Below are positions 1 through 8,088 of a stretch of 64,000 nt of DNA, piece by piece. The translations under genes and the position numbers were made by a program. The DNA comes from Microbacterium sp. TPD7012. GTDB lineage: Bacteria; Actinomycetota; Actinomycetes; Actinomycetales; Microbacteriaceae. The stretch lies in the NCBI RefSeq assembly GCF_003075395.1, contig NZ_QDFV01000001.1, positions 655,543 through 719,542 on the forward strand, in the 5' to 3' direction. The number at the start of each line of letters is the position of its first letter. Position 1 is the stretch's first letter. The notes under the pieces were generated by a model that saw nothing but the letters and a program-made list of their open reading frames with translations, was not told where the DNA came from and made no database searches.

Positions 1-817
1 CCTGCTGCAGCATCGTGCCGGTCTCTGGGAATGGCAGCCGCTCTACCTGGACCCGCGGGACCCGGTCGCCGCCATGGATGCCCTGCCCCTGCGCTACGGA
101 CTCGACGAGGGGCGCCACTACTCCGATCTCGGCTTCCTGCTGCTCGGCCGCATCGTCGCCGCCGTCACGGGCATGCCGCTCGACGCCGCGGTCCGCGAGC
201 TCGTGACCGCGCCGCTCGGACTCGACCGCACGGGCTTCGGGCCCGTGGCGCCGCCGGTCGCCTCGACCGCGGTCGGCGACATCGCGGAGCGCCGCATGGT
301 CGCCACCGGAGAGCCCTACCCGATCCTCACCTCGCGTCGCCATTTCGCCTGGCGCGAGGAGGAGATCACCGGTGCGGCGAATGACGGCAACTGCTTCCAC
401 GCCTTCGGCGGGATCGCCGGGCACGCGGGACTCTTCAGCACCGCCGACGACCTGCTCGCCTTCGGCGCCGCCCTCGCCGCTCCCGGGCAGCACGCCGATC
501 TGTGGAATCCGGATGCCGTCGCCGACCTGTTCCGCGACGGACCCGACCCCGGCCAGGCGCTCGGCTGGCGCAGCGACACGGTGCGGGTCGACGGCCACGA
601 GCAGCGGATGCTGTGGCACCCCGGCTTCACCGGCTGCGCCCTCGGCATCATCCCCGGCGCATCGACCGCCGTCGTGATGCTCGGCAACCGCCTCCTCGCG
701 GCCGAGCCTGCCACGACAGAGACCCTGTGGCGATCGGCGCTCCCCGCACTCCTGGGCGACCAGGCATCCCGTGACACCGCGACTTCCCGTGAAACCGAAG
801 GAACGAGAACACCATGA
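1..817 (+). CDS. Serine hydrolase, beta-lactamase (class C-like) family, C-terminal part
   Basis: This is the C-terminal part of a serine beta-lactamase/D-aminopeptidase-like hydrolase. The open frame (phase starting at base 2) runs in from outside the window, so the N-terminus and the SxxK nucleophile are missing here. The segment LLQHRAGLWEW near base 2 resembles the family's conserved 'HTSGL' stretch, and HYSDLGFLLLG at about 117-150 sits where the Y-x-N motif is expected, with Asp in place of Asn. A C-terminal glycine-rich strand (HPGFTGCALGI) fits the H-x-G motif. The stop overlaps the next start by four bases (ATGA), so it is translationally coupled to a peptide-transport ATPase. A role on imported or cell-wall-derived peptides is inference from that coupling. 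Confidence 0.85.
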   Translation, partial: LLQHRAGLWEWQPLYLDPRDPVAAMDALPLRYGLDEGRHYSDLGFLLLGRIVAAVTGMPLDAAVRELVTAPLGLDRTGFGPVAPPVASTAVGDIAERRMVATGEPYPILTSRRHFAWREEEITGAANDGNCFHAFGGIAGHAGLFSTADDLLAFGAALAAPGQHADLWNPDAVADLFRDGPDPGQALGWRSDTVRVDGHEQRMLWHPGFTGCALGIIPGASTAVVMLGNRLLAAEPATTETLWRSALPALLGDQASRDTATSRETEGTRTP

Positions 818-2445
818 GCAACACCGAGCCCGTGCTGAGCATCAAGGGCCTCGCGGTCGCCTTCCGGACCGGCTCCGAGCTGGTCACCGCGATCAGCGAC
901 GTCAGCATCGACGTCGCCGCGGGAGAGACGGTCGCCGTGGTGGGCGAGTCCGGATCCGGGAAGTCCACGACGGCCGCGGCCGTCAACCGGCTCCTCCCGG
1001 ACAACGGGGTGATCACCGCCGGCAGCATCCGCTTCGACGGGCGCGAGCTCACCGAGCTGGGCGAGAACGCGATGATCTCGCTGCGCGGCGCGGGGATCGG
1101 CCTCGTCCCGCAGGACCCGATGTCGAACCTCGACCCGCTCATGCGGGTCGGAGATCAGATAGGCGAGGCTCTCGAGGTGCACGGCCGCACCACGGGCGAC
1201 GCCACGACGGCCCGCGTCGTCGAGCTGCTCGAGATGGTGGGGATCGCGGATGCCGCGAACCGCGCGCGCCAGTACCCGCACGAGTTCTCCGGCGGCATGC
1301 GCCAGCGCGTGCTGATCGCCATGGGGCTCGCCTGCACGCCCCGGCTGCTCATCGCCGACGAGCCGACCTCCGCGCTGGACGTCACCGTGCAGCGCCGCAT
1401 CCTCGATCAGCTCGACGAGCTGACCGACGAGCTCGGCACGGCCGTCTTCCTCATCACGCACGACCTGGCGCTCGCCGCGGAGCGGGCGGACCGCATCGTC
1501 GTGATGTTCCGCGGGAAGATCGTCGAAGAGGGCACCTCCGCGGAGGTGCTCGGCAACCCGCAGCACGAGTACACCCGGCAGCTCCTCGCCGCAGCCCCCA
1601 GCCTCGCGTCGCGCCGCGATCCGCTCCCGCTCCGCGAGACGGTCGCGTCGGAGACGCCGTTCGTCGAGGTGCGCGACCTCCGCAAGGAGTTCGCGCTGCG
1701 CTCGCCGAAGCCGGGGGAGCCGCAGACCTTCACCGCCGTCGACGGCGTGAGCTTCTCGATCCGCCGCGGCACGACCGTGTCGATCGTGGGGGAGTCGGGC
1801 TCGGGCAAGTCGACGACCGCGAACATGGTGCTGGGACTCGAGGACGTCACTTCGGGATCGATCCTGTTCGACGGTCTCGACCTGACCGGTCTGCGGCGCA
1901 AGGAGCTCTTCGCCCTGCGGCGGCGCGTCCAGCCGGTGTTCCAGAACCCCTACGCGTCGCTCGACCCGCGGTACACGGTCGAGCAGTCGATCGCGGAACC
2001 GCTGCGCGTGCACCGCATCGGCACCGCGGCCACCCGGCACGCCCGCGTGCTCGAGCTCCTGGAGCAGGTCGCCCTTCCCGCGGCCATGGCCGAGCGCCTG
2101 CCGCACGAGCTGTCCGGCGGACAGCGGCAGCGCGTGGCCATCGCCCGGGCGCTCGCTCTCGAGCCGGAGCTCGTGGTCCTCGACGAGGCGGTGTCGGCCC
2201 TCGACGTGCTCGTTCAGGCGCAGATCCTCGACCTGCTCGCCGACCTGCAGCGCCGCCTCGGGCTCAGCTACCTGTTCATCAGCCATGACCTCGCGGTCGT
2301 GCGGATGATCTCCGACGAGGTGCACGTCATGCAGCGCGGCGTCGTCGTGGAGAGCGGAAGGCCGGAGCGCATCTTCGACGATCCGCAGCATCCGTACACG
2401 AAGGAGCTGCTGGCGGCGATCCCGGGGGCCTCGCTCGCCTCCTGA
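814..2445 (+). CDS. Dipeptide/oligopeptide ABC transporter, fused DppD-DppF-type ATPase
   Basis: A 543-residue cytoplasmic ATPase with two complete nucleotide-binding domains, as in fused DppD/DppF proteins. Both Walker A motifs read GESGSGKS (residues 44-51 and 326-333). The signature motifs are FSGGMRQR in the first half and LSGGQRQR in the second, with Walker B motifs LLIADEP and LVVLDEA. Each domain ends in an oligopeptide-type C-terminal segment ([10 protein letters not shown] and [10 protein letters not shown]). It would energise uptake of peptides or related solutes. The permeases and the binding protein are presumably encoded upstream of the window. It starts inside the stop codon of the preceding hydrolase, so the two belong to one operon. 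Confidence 0.93.
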   Translation: MSNTEPVLSIKGLAVAFRTGSELVTAISDVSIDVAAGETVAVVGESGSGKSTTAAAVNRLLPDNGVITAGSIRFDGRELTELGENAMISLRGAGIGLVPQDPMSNLDPLMRVGDQIGEALEVHGRTTGDATTARVVELLEMVGIADAANRARQYPHEFSGGMRQRVLIAMGLACTPRLLIADEPTSALDVTVQRRILDQLDELTDELGTAVFLITHDLALAAERADRIVVMFRGKIVEEGTSAEVLGNPQHEYTRQLLAAAPSLASRRDPLPLRETVASETPFVEVRDLRKEFALRSPKPGEPQTFTAVDGVSFSIRRGTTVSIVGESGSGKSTTANMVLGLEDVTSGSILFDGLDLTGLRRKELFALRRRVQPVFQNPYASLDPRYTVEQSIAEPLRVHRIGTAATRHARVLELLEQVALPAAMAERLPHELSGGQRQRVAIARALALEPELVVLDEAVSALDVLVQAQILDLLADLQRRLGLSYLFISHDLAVVRMISDEVHVMQRGVVVESGRPERIFDDPQHPYTKELLAAIPGASLAS

Positions 2446-2454
2446 GCGCTGCGG

Positions 2455-2622
2455 TCAGCGCTTCCGGTCGTCCTCGTCCCAGGGGCCTTCCCACCAGTTG
2501 CCGCCCCCGCCCTCGTCCGACCCGCCGCGGCGACGGGAGCGCACGAACTGCACGATGATCACCGTCAGCGAGCTGAGCAGGATCAGGAAGACGACGAGGA
2601 ACAGCACGTCGCTCTGGTTCAT
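2455..2622 (-). CDS. Small single-span membrane protein
   Basis: A 55-residue protein starting MNQSDVLFL. Residues 6-27 form one hydrophobic helix, followed by a basic stop-transfer stretch (RSRRR, 29-32) and a hydrophilic tail rich in Gly, Trp and acidic residues. The start codon overlaps the stop of the YdeI-like gene by four bases (2619-2622), which supports it being translated. I do not recognise a family, and no function can be assigned. A tail-anchored or type I small envelope protein is all the sequence shows. Confidence 0.7.
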   Translation of the reverse strand: MNQSDVLFLVVFLILLSSLTVIIVQFVRSRRRGGSDEGGGGNWWEGPWDEDDRKR

Positions 2623-3200
2623 GGACGCTTCCCCTCCGCGGCATCCGCCACGATCTTCGCGATCCGGGCGGACCGCGTCTCGGGCCGCTTCGCCATCGCG
2701 ATGTGCGTGAGGCCGAACTTCTTGACCGACTTCGGGAACGCGTCCCAGTTCTCGCGCGCCGCGGGCACGGCGTCGAGCGCTGCCGCGAACTCGTCGGGCT
2801 CGATCCCGGCCTCCGGCCCGTCGAGCACCGTCCAGGACCCGTTCGCCTTCGCGACCTCCAGGACGCGGATGCCGGCCGGCGCGAGCAGCCCCTCCGCTTC
2901 GAGCAGGGCGATGCGCGCCTTGTTGGTCGCCGCCCATCCGCTGCCGGGGCGGCGCGGCGAGAACCACTGCCCGTTGGCGCGGTCGTCGCCTCCCTCGTCG
3001 AAGACGCGCACCGGGCCGTCGATCCATCCGAAGCAGAGCGCCTGCCGCACGGCATCCTCGTAGCCGACGCCGCCGGAGTCCGTGCCACGCACGCTCAGGA
3101 GCCAGACGCCGGCCGCGCGTTCGTGGTTCTCCTCGAGCCAGGCGCGCCACGCGGCGGCATCCGCCGCGCGGATCCGTTCGCCCTCGTCAAGCGCGCCCAC
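2619..3200 (-). CDS. YdeI/OmpD-associated family protein
   Basis: A 193-residue cytoplasmic protein of the YdeI/OmpD-associated family (bacteriocin-protection type). Recognisable family stretches are AWLEENHERAAGVWL, ALCFGWIDGPVRVFDE, WFSPRRPGSGWAATNKARI and the C-terminal YdeI segment ENWDAFPKSVKKFGL. The second half covers the characteristic LDGPEAGIEPDEFAAAL region. The molecular function of the family is not settled. Only three bases separate it from the HAD gene upstream, and it overlaps the downstream small membrane gene by four bases, so 4016-2455 looks like one transcript. Confidence 0.88.
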   Translation of the reverse strand: MGALDEGERIRAADAAAWRAWLEENHERAAGVWLLSVRGTDSGGVGYEDAVRQALCFGWIDGPVRVFDEGGDDRANGQWFSPRRPGSGWAATNKARIALLEAEGLLAPAGIRVLEVAKANGSWTVLDGPEAGIEPDEFAAALDAVPAARENWDAFPKSVKKFGLTHIAMAKRPETRSARIAKIVADAAEGKRP

Positions 3201-3203
3201 GGG

Positions 3204-4016
3204 TCACTTCTTGGTCTTGACCGTCGTGATCGTGTCGGTGATCCGCGGCAGCAGGTCGGCGACCGACTGCACGATCTCGTCGGGGCGGAACGGATACTTC
3301 TCGATCTCGGCCTGGTCGCTGATGCCGGTGAGCACCAGCACGGTGTGCAGGCCCGCCTCGATGCCGGCGACCACGTCGGTGTCCATGCGGTCGCCGATCA
3401 TGCCGGTGCGCTTCGAGTGCGCGCCGATCTTGTTCAGAGCGGAGCGGAACATCATCGGGTTCGGCTTGCCGACGACGTACGGCTCCTTGCCGGTGGCCTT
3501 CGTGATGAGGGCGGCGATCGCACCCGTCGCGGGTAGCGGGCCGTCGGCGCTCGGGCCCGTGGCATCCGGGTTCGTCACGATGAAGCGCGCGCCGCCGATG
3601 ATGAGACGGATGGCCTTCGTGATGGCCTCGAACGAGTAGTTGCGCGTCTCGCCGACGACGACGAAGTCGGGGTTCGTCTCGGTCATGATGAAGCCGGCGT
3701 CGTGCAGGGCGGTGAGGATGCCGGCCTCGCCGATCACGAACGCCGAGCCGCCGGGGAGCTGCTGCTGCAGGAACGACGCGGTCGCGAGGGCCGAGGTCCA
3801 GATCCGTTCCTCCGGCACATGCAGTCCGCTCGTGCGGAGGCGGGCGGAGAGGTCGCGGGCGGTGAAGATCGAGTTGTTCGTGAGCACCAGGTACGGGATG
3901 CCGGCGCTCTCCCAGCCGGCGAGCAGCTCGGAGGCTCCGGGGATGGCGTCGTTCTCATGGACGAGCACGCCGTCCATGTCGGTGAGCCAGCATTCGATGT
4001 CGTCTCGTTGGGCCAT
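3204..4016 (-). CDS. HAD-IIA family phosphatase (NagD-like)
   Basis: A 270-residue HAD hydrolase of subfamily IIA. The N-terminal catalytic motif is TDMDGVLVH, with nucleophile Asp13 and acid/base Asp15. Motif II is LVLTNNS, motif III the VVGKPNP Lys, and motif IV GDRMDTD. The large C2 cap lies between motifs II and III, as in NagD and p-nitrophenyl phosphatases. It probably dephosphorylates a small sugar or nucleotide phosphate; the substrate cannot be read from sequence. The ATG follows a TAGGCT -10 box by six bases on the minus strand, so the mRNA is probably leaderless. It is first in a three-gene minus-strand unit. Confidence 0.9.
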   Translation of the reverse strand: MAQRDDIECWLTDMDGVLVHENDAIPGASELLAGWESAGIPYLVLTNNSIFTARDLSARLRTSGLHVPEERIWTSALATASFLQQQLPGGSAFVIGEAGILTALHDAGFIMTETNPDFVVVGETRNYSFEAITKAIRLIIGGARFIVTNPDATGPSADGPLPATGAIAALITKATGKEPYVVGKPNPMMFRSALNKIGAHSKRTGMIGDRMDTDVVAGIEAGLHTVLVLTGISDQAEIEKYPFRPDEIVQSVADLLPRITDTITTVKTKK

Positions 4017-4022
4017 GTGCCC

Positions 4023-4028
4023 AGCCTA
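4023..4028 (-). promoter_or_regulatory. -10 box TAGGCT, leaderless promoter of the HAD gene
   Basis: On the minus strand TAGGCT lies exactly six bases before the ATG at 4016. That puts transcription start at or next to the start codon. No Shine-Dalgarno sequence fits in the gap. Confidence 0.6.
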
Positions 4029-4067
4029 GAGGGAGGGGGTGACCGCCGGAGGTCTGATGTCGGCGTT

Positions 4068-4700
4068 CTAGGCCGAGAGCCAGACCACGTCGGCGCTGCC
4101 GTCCGGAAGCGCGGTGTCCGCGCCGTCCAGGCGCACGCCGGCGACGGTCACGTCGAGGGTGGCGCCGATCTCGACGCCCGCACCCTCCAGTGCGCGCAGC
4201 AGGTCCGGATCGCGGTCGTCCACCCGGAGCACGCGGCCGACGTGCCCGATCTCCGCATCCGCCAGCAGGACGAAGGGCTCGCGCTCGACCGCTCCGGAGG
4301 CATCGGGGATCGCGTCGCCGTGCGGGTCGAACCGCGGGCGGCCCAGACGTTCGTCGATGCCCTCGAGCAGCCGGTCGCTGATGGTGTGCTCGAGCACCTC
4401 GGCCTCGTCGTGCACCTCGTCCCAGCCGTAGTCGAACTCGCGCACGAGCCACGTCTCGATCAGGCGGTGGCGGCGCACCATCGCGAGGGCGCGCTGCGTT
4501 CCGGCATCCGTCAGCCGCACGGCGCCGTACGGGACGTGCGAGACGAGACCTGCGGCCGCGAGCTTCTTCACCATCTCGGTGACCGAGGAGGGGGCGATGC
4601 CGAGCTTCCCCGCGAGGACCGACGGGGTGATCGGGGCGTCCTGCCATTCGGTGTGGGCGTAGACGGTCTTCAGGTAGTCGTCTGCTGCGGGGGAAGCCAC
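4068..4700 (-). CDS. mntR: Manganese-dependent DtxR-family repressor, MntR type
   Basis: A 210-residue DtxR/MntR family regulator. Residues 20-65 form the winged helix-turn-helix (LAGKLGIAPSSVTEMVKKLAAAGL), followed by the dimerisation/metal domain and a C-terminal FeoA/SH3-like domain (about 140-210). Metal-site residues His78, Glu101, Glu104 and His105 can be placed by alignment with Bacillus MntR. Glu101 stands where iron-sensing DtxR has Cys, which favours Mn(II) over Fe(II). The mntH importer lies two genes away and its promoter carries two dyads likely to be its operators. The GTG start follows a TAGACT -10 box by seven bases. Confidence 0.88.
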   Translation of the reverse strand: MASPAADDYLKTVYAHTEWQDAPITPSVLAGKLGIAPSSVTEMVKKLAAAGLVSHVPYGAVRLTDAGTQRALAMVRRHRLIETWLVREFDYGWDEVHDEAEVLEHTISDRLLEGIDERLGRPRFDPHGDAIPDASGAVEREPFVLLADAEIGHVGRVLRVDDRDPDLLRALEGAGVEIGATLDVTVAGVRLDGADTALPDGSADVVWLSA

Positions 4701-4707
4701 GGGAGTC

Positions 4708-4713
4708 AGTCTA
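4708..4713 (-). promoter_or_regulatory. -10 box TAGACT of mntR, leaderless
   Basis: TAGACT on the minus strand, seven bases before the GTG start at 4700. No Shine-Dalgarno sequence is present between them. Confidence 0.55.
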
Positions 4714-4722
4714 AATCAGGGG

Positions 4723-5022
4723 TCAGTTCGCGACCGCGACCAGCACGCCCCAGGCGACCTGCCCCGCGAAGAAGATGACGAGGAACCCGAGGAGCGCCGC
4801 CGCCAGCGACAGGCGTCCGTCGTAGTCGGAGACCTGGGCGATGCCGATCCGGCGCGCGCGGAACGACAGCACGAGCGTCGCGATGCCGAGCGCGAGCTGC
4901 ACCCACGGCCCGCCGACCGGCAGCACCTGCGGGAATGCGATCAGCAGGGCGCCGATCACGCCGGCGGCGAGTCCGCTCCAGCTGAGGAGGCGGACGTTGC
5001 GGCGGGCGGTGTCGGCGGACAT
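4723..5022 (-). CDS. Small membrane protein, probably four helices
   Basis: A 99-residue, strongly hydrophobic protein. I count about four potential membrane segments (for example GLAAGVIGALLIAF, WVQLALGIATLVLSF, LSLAAALLGFLVIFFAGQVAWGVLVAV). I do not recognise a named family. It lies between mntR and mntH on the same strand, so a link to manganese handling is possible but unproven. Its ATG follows TAGGCT by seven bases (5030-5035 on the plus strand), so it has its own apparent leaderless promoter. Confidence 0.8.
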   Translation of the reverse strand: MSADTARRNVRLLSWSGLAAGVIGALLIAFPQVLPVGGPWVQLALGIATLVLSFRARRIGIAQVSDYDGRLSLAAALLGFLVIFFAGQVAWGVLVAVAN

Positions 5023-5029
5023 GACATCG

Positions 5030-5035
5030 AGCCTA
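5030..5035 (-). promoter_or_regulatory. -10 box TAGGCT upstream of the small membrane gene
   Basis: TAGGCT on the minus strand, seven bases before the ATG at 5022. Confidence 0.5.
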
Positions 5036-5074
5036 TCCGCGCCTCAGACCCCTCTCGTCCCGCTGCCTCCGGTC

Positions 5075-6373
5075 TCAGGCGCCGGTGAGCACCAGCCAGA
5101 GCAGCGCCCCGTTGAGCGCGATCAGCAGCACGGATGCCACGATCCCGGCTGCCGTCGTCCACACCCGGTTGGTCCAGGCGCCGAGGGTGCGGCGCTGCGC
5201 GGTGAGCGCCACCAGGGGGATGAGCGCGAACGGGATGCCGAACGACAGCACGACCTGGCTGAGGACCAGGGCGAGGGTCGGGTCCACGCCGATCCCGAGG
5301 ATCACGAGCGCCGGAATCAGGGTCACCAGGCGGCGCGCGAGCAGAGGGACGCGCACGTGCAGCAGGCCGTGCATGATCTCGGCGCCCGCGTAGGCGCCGA
5401 CCGAGGTCGACGCCAGGCCGGAGGCGAGCAGGCCGACGGCGAAGAACGTGGCGACGACGGGACCGAGACCGGCGGCGAGGGCCGCGTGCGCGCCCTCCAG
5501 CGAATCGGTGCCCTCGACGCCGGCGAGGTTCGCCGCGGCCAGCAGCAGGATGCCGAGGTTCACCGAGCCCGCGATGACCATCGCGATCGAGACGTCCCAG
5601 CGGGTCGCGGTGAGGAGACGGCGGATGCGCGAGGTCTCGGTGCGCACCGCTTCGTCGCCCGCGTGGGCGGTCGTGGCGCCGAAACGGTCGCGGGCGAGCG
5701 AGGAGTGCGCGTAGATGGCGTGCGGCATGATCGTCGCACCCAGGATGGATGCCGCGAGCAGCACCGATCCTGTCCCCTCGAATCGGGGCACGAGGCCGCC
5801 GACGACGCCAGCGGGGTCCGGCGGAGCCACGAACACGCCCGCCACGAAGCCCACGGTGATGATGACCATGAGGCCGATGATGACGAACTCGAACGGGCGT
5901 GCGCCGCGACGGCTCTGCACCGCCAGCAGGATCATCGACACCGCTCCGGTGATGAGGCCGCCGAGCAGCAGCGGGATGTCGAACAGCAGGTACAGGGCGA
6001 CCGCGCCGCCGATGACCTCGGCGAGATCGGTCGCCATCGCGACCAGCTCGGCCTGCAGCCAGTACGCGCGACGTGCCCATGGCCGCCGCAGCCGGGAGCC
6101 CAGCACCTCGGGCAGGCTCTGGCCCGTGACAACACCGAGCTTCGCCGAGAGGTACTGGATCAGCCAGGCCATCACGTTCCCGGCGAGCACGACCCACACC
6201 AGCAGGTAGCCGTACTGGGCTCCCGCCGTCATGTTGCTCGCGACGTTGCCGGGGTCGAGATAGGCGACACCCGCGACGAGAGCGGGTCCGAGGAGCCACA
6301 GGCTGCGCGGCGCGGTGGAGCGGGGAGCGGTACGGGGCGACGGCGTCAGCACCGACGGAGAATTTTTAGGCAC
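5075..6373 (-). CDS. mntH: Nramp-family Mn2+/H+ symporter MntH
   Basis: A 432-residue Nramp (NRAMP/MntH) divalent-metal importer with about eleven membrane helices. The diagnostic first-helix metal motif DPGN is present in YLDPGNVASNM, and the second metal motif appears as MPHAIYAHS (the family's MPH). It imports Mn2+ with protons across the cytoplasmic membrane. The proposed GTG start at 6373 lies inside the left half of an inverted repeat that looks like an MntR operator. A second in-frame GTG at 6352 (residue 8) would leave that operator outside the coding region. Repression by MntR plus manganese is therefore strongly suggested. Confidence 0.92.
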   Translation of the reverse strand: MPKNSPSVLTPSPRTAPRSTAPRSLWLLGPALVAGVAYLDPGNVASNMTAGAQYGYLLVWVVLAGNVMAWLIQYLSAKLGVVTGQSLPEVLGSRLRRPWARRAYWLQAELVAMATDLAEVIGGAVALYLLFDIPLLLGGLITGAVSMILLAVQSRRGARPFEFVIIGLMVIITVGFVAGVFVAPPDPAGVVGGLVPRFEGTGSVLLAASILGATIMPHAIYAHSSLARDRFGATTAHAGDEAVRTETSRIRRLLTATRWDVSIAMVIAGSVNLGILLLAAANLAGVEGTDSLEGAHAALAAGLGPVVATFFAVGLLASGLASTSVGAYAGAEIMHGLLHVRVPLLARRLVTLIPALVILGIGVDPTLALVLSQVVLSFGIPFALIPLVALTAQRRTLGAWTNRVWTTAAGIVASVLLIALNGALLWLVLTGA

Positions 6374-6408
6374 ACCGAAACCATAGCGTGTTTTCGGTGT
6401 GCCTAAAA
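6364..6408. promoter_or_regulatory. Two MntR-type operator boxes in inverted orientation at mntH
   Basis: A perfect 17-base inverted repeat: TTTTAGGCACACCGAAA at 6364-6380 and its exact reverse complement at 6392-6408, with 11 bases between. Each arm is itself a dyad of the form TTTNGG-N4-CCNAAA (6365-6380 and 6392-6407), so the site can hold two repressor dimers about 27 bp apart. The left box covers the proposed mntH start. The adjacent MntR is the obvious ligand (inference). Confidence 0.75.
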
Positions 6409-6462
6409 GTGGGGACGGTGCCTGCCTGGGTTCACGTGTCGGCCGACATCTGTGCCGCCGGA

Positions 6463-6468
6463 TAGCCT
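6463..6468 (+). promoter_or_regulatory. -10 box TAGCCT, leaderless promoter of the TrmH-family gene
   Basis: TAGCCT ends six bases before the ATG at 6475, with no Shine-Dalgarno sequence. Confidence 0.6.
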
Positions 6469-6474
6469 GGCGTG

Positions 6475-7125
6475 ATGGATGAGCAGACGCCCGACGGGCA
6501 CACCGGTTCGGTGGCGCAGCCCGGGTACGGCGTCGGCCCGTGGCCGGGTGGTGAGGATGCCTGGCCCGACGGCGACCGCTACGACCCGGAGCTCCTGGCG
6601 GCGGGGGACACCCGCAACGTCATCGACCGCTACCGCTACTGGCGCATGGAGGCGATCGTCGCGGATCTCGACACCCAGCGGCATCCGTTCCACGTCGCGA
6701 TCGAGAACTGGCAGCACGACATGAACATCGGCTCGATCGTGCGCAGCGCCAATGCGTTCCTCGCCGACACCGTGCACATCATCGGGCGCCGCCGCTGGAA
6801 CAAGCGCGGCGCGATGGTGACGGACCGCTACCAGCACGTCGTGCATCACGAGGACGTCGAGACGTTCGCGGCGTGGGCGGCCGCCGAGGGCATCCCGATC
6901 ATCGCGGTCGACAACGTCGACGGCGCGGTGCCCGTGGATCGCGCCGACCTTCCGCAGACCTGCGTGCTGCTGTTCGGTCAGGAGGGTCCTGGGCTGTCGG
7001 CGGAGGCTCTCGCCGCGGCATCCGCCCACATCGAGATCACGCAGTACGGCTCGACCCGCTCGATCAACGCCAGCGCGGCGGCAGCCGTGATCATGTACGA
7101 GTGGTGCCGCAGATACGCCGGCTGA
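6475..7125 (+). CDS. SPOUT-class RNA 2'-O-methyltransferase, TrmH/SpoU family
   Basis: A 216-residue RNA methyltransferase of the SpoU/TrmH group. The three family motifs are present in order: NIGSIVRSANAF (motif 1), LLFGQEGPGLS (motif 2) and the knot motif SINASAAAAVIMYEW (motif 3). It should use S-adenosylmethionine to methylate a ribose 2'-OH in tRNA or rRNA; the exact nucleotide cannot be told. The N-terminal 45 residues are polar and variable. I prefer ATG 6475 over the adjacent GTG 6472 because a TAGCCT -10 box lies six bases upstream of it. Confidence 0.9.
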   Translation: MDEQTPDGHTGSVAQPGYGVGPWPGGEDAWPDGDRYDPELLAAGDTRNVIDRYRYWRMEAIVADLDTQRHPFHVAIENWQHDMNIGSIVRSANAFLADTVHIIGRRRWNKRGAMVTDRYQHVVHHEDVETFAAWAAAEGIPIIAVDNVDGAVPVDRADLPQTCVLLFGQEGPGLSAEALAAASAHIEITQYGSTRSINASAAAAVIMYEWCRRYAG

Positions 7126-7195
7126 TCGTGCCGAGGAACCCCCTCGACAGGCGGTGCCCGGGGGCGTAGCGTGAGTGCCGATCGAGGAGGTCGAC

Positions 7196-7663
7196 ATGGC
7201 AGGCCCTACGCCCATCCGTCCCTATCTCTGGTTCCACGACTCCGCTCAGGAGGCGATGGAGTACTACGTCTCCGTGTTCCCGAACTCGTCGATCGACCAG
7301 GTGACGCTCTACCCGGATGAGAACCTCAGCGAGCACTTCGAGGGCATGGGCGGCAAGGTCATCAACGGCGAGTTCACGCTGAACGGCACGCGGTTCGGCT
7401 GCATCGACGGGGGACCGGCGTTCACGTTCAACGAGGCCGTGTCGTTCGTGATCGAGTGCGCCGACCAGGCCGAGATCGACCACTACTGGCAGGCGCTCTC
7501 CGCGGTTCCGGAGGCGGAGGCGTGCGGGTGGTGCAAGGACAGGTTCGGCGTCAGCTGGCAGGTGGTCCCCGCCGGCCTCGATCTGCTGCAGCAGCGCCCG
7601 GAGCAGATCCAGGCGCTCATGCACATGAAGAAGATCGTGATCGCGGAGCTCGAGATCGCCTGA
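7196..7663 (+). CDS. VOC/PhnB-like (3-demethylubiquinone methyltransferase-type) protein
   Basis: A 155-residue glyoxalase-fold (VOC superfamily) protein of the PhnB-like group. Signature segments are PIRPYLWFHDSAQEAMEYYVSVFPNS at the start, CIDGGPAFTFNEAVSFVIECADQAEID in the middle, and CGWCKDRFGVSWQVVP near residue 110. Function within this group is generally unknown despite the older 3-demethylubiquinone methyltransferase name. The ATG at 7196 is chosen because GAGGAGG lies six bases upstream of it. Confidence 0.88.
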   Translation: MAGPTPIRPYLWFHDSAQEAMEYYVSVFPNSSIDQVTLYPDENLSEHFEGMGGKVINGEFTLNGTRFGCIDGGPAFTFNEAVSFVIECADQAEIDHYWQALSAVPEAEACGWCKDRFGVSWQVVPAGLDLLQQRPEQIQALMHMKKIVIAELEIA

Positions 7664-7693
7664 TCGAGACACGGCGCCCAGGCGTGAGGTCGC

Positions 7694-7972
7694 TCAGCTG
7701 CGATCGATGCCGAAGAGGTGCCGATAGATCGCGTTGACGTCGCGATCAAGGTGATCGATTCGGCCATGCACGGCCTTGACCTCCGAGCGCACGCCGTCGA
7801 ATCCGCTCCGGAACTCCGTGCGCACGGAGGTGAACTCGCTCCGGAACTCCGTGCGCAACCCGTCGAATCCGTTCTGCATCATTCGCAGGAAGATCGTCGA
7901 GATCAGTGTGATCGTCCCGAACATCCCTGCGGCGAAGACGCCGATCAGTGTCCAGATCTGTGGTTCGTTCAT
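7694..7972 (-). CDS. Small membrane-anchored coiled-coil protein with 11-residue repeats
   Basis: A 92-residue protein. Residues 4-25 form a membrane helix (IWTLIGVFAAGMFGTITLIS). After it, an 11-residue period can be read: LRTEFRSEFTS, VRTEFRSGFDG, VRSEVKAVHGR, IDHLDRDVNAI. That is a hendecad coiled coil on the cytoplasmic or outer side. At DNA level a 21-base segment recurs exactly 33 bases apart (7804-7824 and 7837-7857). ATG 7972 is preferred because a GGGGGG ribosome site lies about eight bases upstream; longer starts at 7981 and 8005 exist. No function is known to me. Confidence 0.75.
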   Translation of the reverse strand: MNEPQIWTLIGVFAAGMFGTITLISTIFLRMMQNGFDGLRTEFRSEFTSVRTEFRSGFDGVRSEVKAVHGRIDHLDRDVNAIYRHLFGIDRS

Positions 7973-8088
7973 CCCCAGCATCCCCCCAGTGTGACTTGCT
8001 CTCATCGAGGATTCCACGCATCGGAACGTTGTATATCGCTGACCCCGCAGACTCTGAAGAACTCGTCCTTCTCTGGTGCTGTGGAGGA

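Noticed and set aside
316..2391. 691-codon minus-strand frame opposite the fused ABC ATPase
   Set aside because: It is rich in Arg, His, Val and Glu with no domain, typical of antisense shadows in high-GC DNA.
7141..7166. A third copy of the CTCAGGGACCC-type repeat near CCCTCGACAGGCGGTGCCCG
   Set aside because: Only the CTCGACAGGC part matches. The conserved CTCAGGGACCC core is missing.
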